DNA of 6,856 bases, taken from positions 1 through 6,856 of the forward strand of contig JBDTNK010000090.1 of NCBI GenBank assembly GCA_039933775.1, read 5' to 3'. Shown in pieces: positions 5,445-6,856 of the stretch; position 1 is the stretch's first letter; every line of letters begins with the position of its first letter. A program made the position numbers and the translations under genes. The DNA comes from JBDTNK01 sp039933775 (GTDB lineage Bacteria; Chloroflexota; Limnocylindria; QHBO01). The notes under the pieces were generated by a model that was given only the letters and a program-made list of their open reading frames with translations, was not told the DNA's origin and made no database searches.

Positions 5445-5992
5445 CGGGCAACCTTCCGCGCCGGTGGGCGAGCGTCGGCGTCCAGTGCCGCGCGCAACCC
5501 GCGCATCGCATGATGAAGTCGAGATCGGACCGTCCCGATCGGGACGCCGAGCGTGTCGGCGACGCGGTCAAGCGGCCAGTCAAGGTAGTGGTGCATCACC
5601 ACCACCGCACGATGTTCCATGGAGAGCCGCCGGAATCCGCGCTCGAGCTGGTCGCGATCGACGACCGAATTCGAGCCATCCGCCTGCACAGGCTCGCGAT
5701 CCGAAGGGAGCAGGCGCATGTTCGGAGTCCACTGGCGGCGCTTCTGGCCCTCGGCATAGCAGGCGCGCACGAGGAGCCGGTACGACCAGGCGTCAAAGCG
5801 CGCCGGGTCGCGAAGCTGCGGCAGGTCACGCCAGATGGTCAACAGCGCCTGCTGTGTCGCATCTTCAGCGAGATCGCTGTCGCGCAGGATCCTGTGCGCC
5901 AACGCATGGAGTCGATCGCCCACCGCCACGGCAAGGCTCGCGAAGGCCTCTTCGTCGCCGCGCTGCGCTCGTTCCACGAGTTGTGTTTCCAT
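5441..5992 (-). CDS. ECF-type RNA polymerase sigma factor
   Basis: This encodes 183 residues with the two domains of a group IV (ECF) sigma factor. Region 2 spans about 5-83 and includes DLAEDATQQALLTIWRDLPQ, which contacts core polymerase and the -10 element in the family. Region 4 spans about 114-170, with the helix-turn-helix YLDWPLDRVADTLGVPIGTV followed by RSRLHHAMRGLRAAL, which binds the -35 element. A linker of about 30 residues joins them, and no extra C-terminal domain is present. The ATG at 5992 gives a full region 2; GAGG upstream is too close to be a good ribosome binding site. The TGA stop overlaps the start of the partner gene. Such factors usually drive their own operon, but I could not find a convincing ECF promoter motif upstream. 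Confidence 0.94.
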   Translation of the reverse strand: METQLVERAQRGDEEAFASLAVAVGDRLHALAHRILRDSDLAEDATQQALLTIWRDLPQLRDPARFDAWSYRLLVRACYAEGQKRRQWTPNMRLLPSDREPVQADGSNSVVDRDQLERGFRRLSMEHRAVVVMHHYLDWPLDRVADTLGVPIGTVRSRLHHAMRGLRAALDADARPPARKVAR

Positions 5993-6094
5993 GCCTCAGC
6001 CGCTCGGGGCGCCGATCGATTCCGGCGCATTCACAGGGTATGGGCATTGACAGGCGCATCGGAGTACAAACTCGGCAATGGGAAGATACCGACC
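5993..6094. promoter_or_regulatory. Divergent promoter region between sigma operon and PhzF-family gene
   Basis: The start codons face away from each other across 102 bases, so both promoters must lie here or inside the coding ends. A perfect TTGACA is present on the plus strand at 6047-6052, but the nearest -10-like word, TACAAA at 6065-6070, is only 12 bases further on. I cannot assign either promoter with certainty. Confidence 0.45.
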
Positions 6095-6763
6095 ATGAGC
6101 GACCTGCACGTTCTCCGTGTCTTCACCGATGCCAACGGCGCCTACGGCAACCCGCTCGGTGTCGTGCTCGACGGTTCTTCCGTAGAGCCCGATGCTCGCC
6201 AGGCGCTCGCGCGCCGGCTCGGCTTCAGCGAAACGGTCTTCGTCGATGACGCCTCGACCGGGACGGTTTGCATCTTCACTCCGGGGCGCGAGCTGCCGTT
6301 CGCCGGCCATCCCCTCGTCGGGACCGGCTGGCTCCTTGCCTCACAGGGCGCTGACCTCGCGGCGCTGCATCCGCCCGCCGGTGAGGTCGCAACCTGGAGC
6401 GAAGGCGAGCTGCGTTGGATTCGCGGCCGCGCCGACTGGGTGCACGACATGCACGTCGTGCAGCTCGACTCACCCGCGGCGATCGAGGCGCTGGTCGCCG
6501 CGCCTGGCGACGAGAGCAACACGTATGTCTGGGCGTGGGACGACGAATCCTCTGGCGCCGTTCGCAGCCGCTACTTCGCGGGCACGCTCGGGATCGTGGA
6601 GGACGAGGCAACCGGCGCAGCTGCGGTGGTGCTCACGACGCGTCTCGGACGGCCGCTCGAGATCCGCCAGGGCCGCGGCTCACGGCTCTCGGCTCGCCCC
6701 GGGCCCGACGGCACCGCTGAGGTCGGCGGCCGCGTCGTGCTCGACGAGGTGCGGCCGCTCTAG
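6095..6763 (+). CDS. PhzF-family protein, short form
   Basis: The 222-residue product has PhzF landmarks in order: VFTDANGAYGNPLGVVLD (9-26), GFSETVFV with E46 at the place of the catalytic Glu of PhzF, LPFAGHPLVGTGWLL (67-81), and GIVEDEATGAAA (166-177). The family folds as two similar halves with the active site between them, and members include isomerases and epimerases. Classical members have about 260-300 residues; this one is shorter, mainly in the second half, and resembles a short form I recall from GC-rich bacteria. The name does not imply phenazine synthesis, as no other phenazine gene is present. GGGAAG lies 9 bases before the ATG. The frame is open far upstream, but that part overlaps the sigma gene on the other strand. 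The gene is divergent from the sigma operon and convergent with the next gene after 6 bases. Confidence 0.9.
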   Translation: MSDLHVLRVFTDANGAYGNPLGVVLDGSSVEPDARQALARRLGFSETVFVDDASTGTVCIFTPGRELPFAGHPLVGTGWLLASQGADLAALHPPAGEVATWSEGELRWIRGRADWVHDMHVVQLDSPAAIEALVAAPGDESNTYVWAWDDESSGAVRSRYFAGTLGIVEDEATGAAAVVLTTRLGRPLEIRQGRGSRLSARPGPDGTAEVGGRVVLDEVRPL

Positions 6764-6769
6764 CGCAGC

Positions 6770-6856
6770 TCAGACAGCCGGTTCGCTCGGCGATGGTTCC
6801 GGCGTGGCGCTCACTGTTGCCTCGGGCGCCGTCTGCTCGGGCGTCGGCGTATCGGT
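6770..6856 (-). CDS. C-terminal tail of a gene continuing past the right edge, Pro/Thr/Glu-rich
   Basis: The minus strand is open from the window edge to a TGA at 6770-6772, giving 28 residues. The visible sequence is TPTPEQTAPEATVSATPEPS plus short ends, rich in Pro, Thr, Glu and Ala. This composition is typical of flexible tails or wall-spanning linkers in exported proteins, and resembles the stalk of the sigma partner protein. No domain can be named from this part. Because only 87 bases are visible, chance openness cannot be excluded, but the composition is unlike that of a shadow frame. Confidence 0.6.
   Translation of the reverse strand, partial: TDTPTPEQTAPEATVSATPEPSPSEPAV

Noticed and set aside
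6047..6070. TTGACA plus TACAAA as a promoter for the PhzF-family gene
   Set aside because: The spacing is 12 bases, too short for a normal housekeeping promoter, and no better -10 box lies at 16-18 bases.
5291..6094. A long upstream extension of the PhzF-family gene
   Set aside because: It lies antisense to the sigma factor. The family begins at the ATG at 6095, which has a ribosome binding site.

Overview
The window is GC-rich bacterial chromosomal DNA with tightly packed genes on both strands. The set of genes (an ECF sigma factor with a membrane partner carrying a Pro/Thr/Ser stalk, a secreted PD40 propeller, a DUF885 peptidase-like protein and a short PhzF protein) and the style of the sigma partner's N-terminus suggest a Chloroflexota or actinobacterium-like organism. 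That placement rests on remembered family style, not on a marker gene. I see no rRNA, tRNA, CRISPR array or transposase.

Layout: (1) Bases 1-1316, minus strand: a DUF885 protein with its HEAVPGHY metal-site motif, cut off at the left edge. (2) About 1317-1825: a 500-base gap between divergent genes, filled with an unusual mosaic of inverted, direct and tandem repeats built on a shared TGGCCA-type core. (3) 1826-3176, plus strand: a TetR-family regulator followed after 10 bases by an AlaX-type alanyl-tRNA editing protein. (4) 3177-3322: a convergent gap with stem-loops. (5) 3323-4258, minus: a secreted five-blade PD40 propeller, whose start is set by a strong Shine-Dalgarno site. (6) 4259-4523: a gap with a GC-rich hairpin and repeat next to the upstream operon's end, and an AT-rich palindrome nearer the propeller gene. 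(7) 4524-5992, minus: an ECF sigma factor and its overlapping membrane partner, a likely signalling operon. (8) 6095-6763, plus: a short PhzF-family protein, divergent from the sigma gene. (9) 6770-6856, minus: the Pro/Thr/Glu-rich C-terminal tail of a gene that continues past the right edge.

How the genes may work together: the sigma factor and its membrane-anchored partner form the clearest functional unit, probably sensing something outside the cell. The tetR and alaX genes may be co-transcribed, but alaX also has a promoter-like TAGAAT 7 bases before its GTG, with the tetR stop codon inside it. The DUF885 gene shows the same TAnnnT-7-start arrangement, so leaderless transcripts may be in use here. 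I do not see a complete new defence or biosynthetic system. The most unusual item is the intergenic repeat mosaic at 1489-1720.
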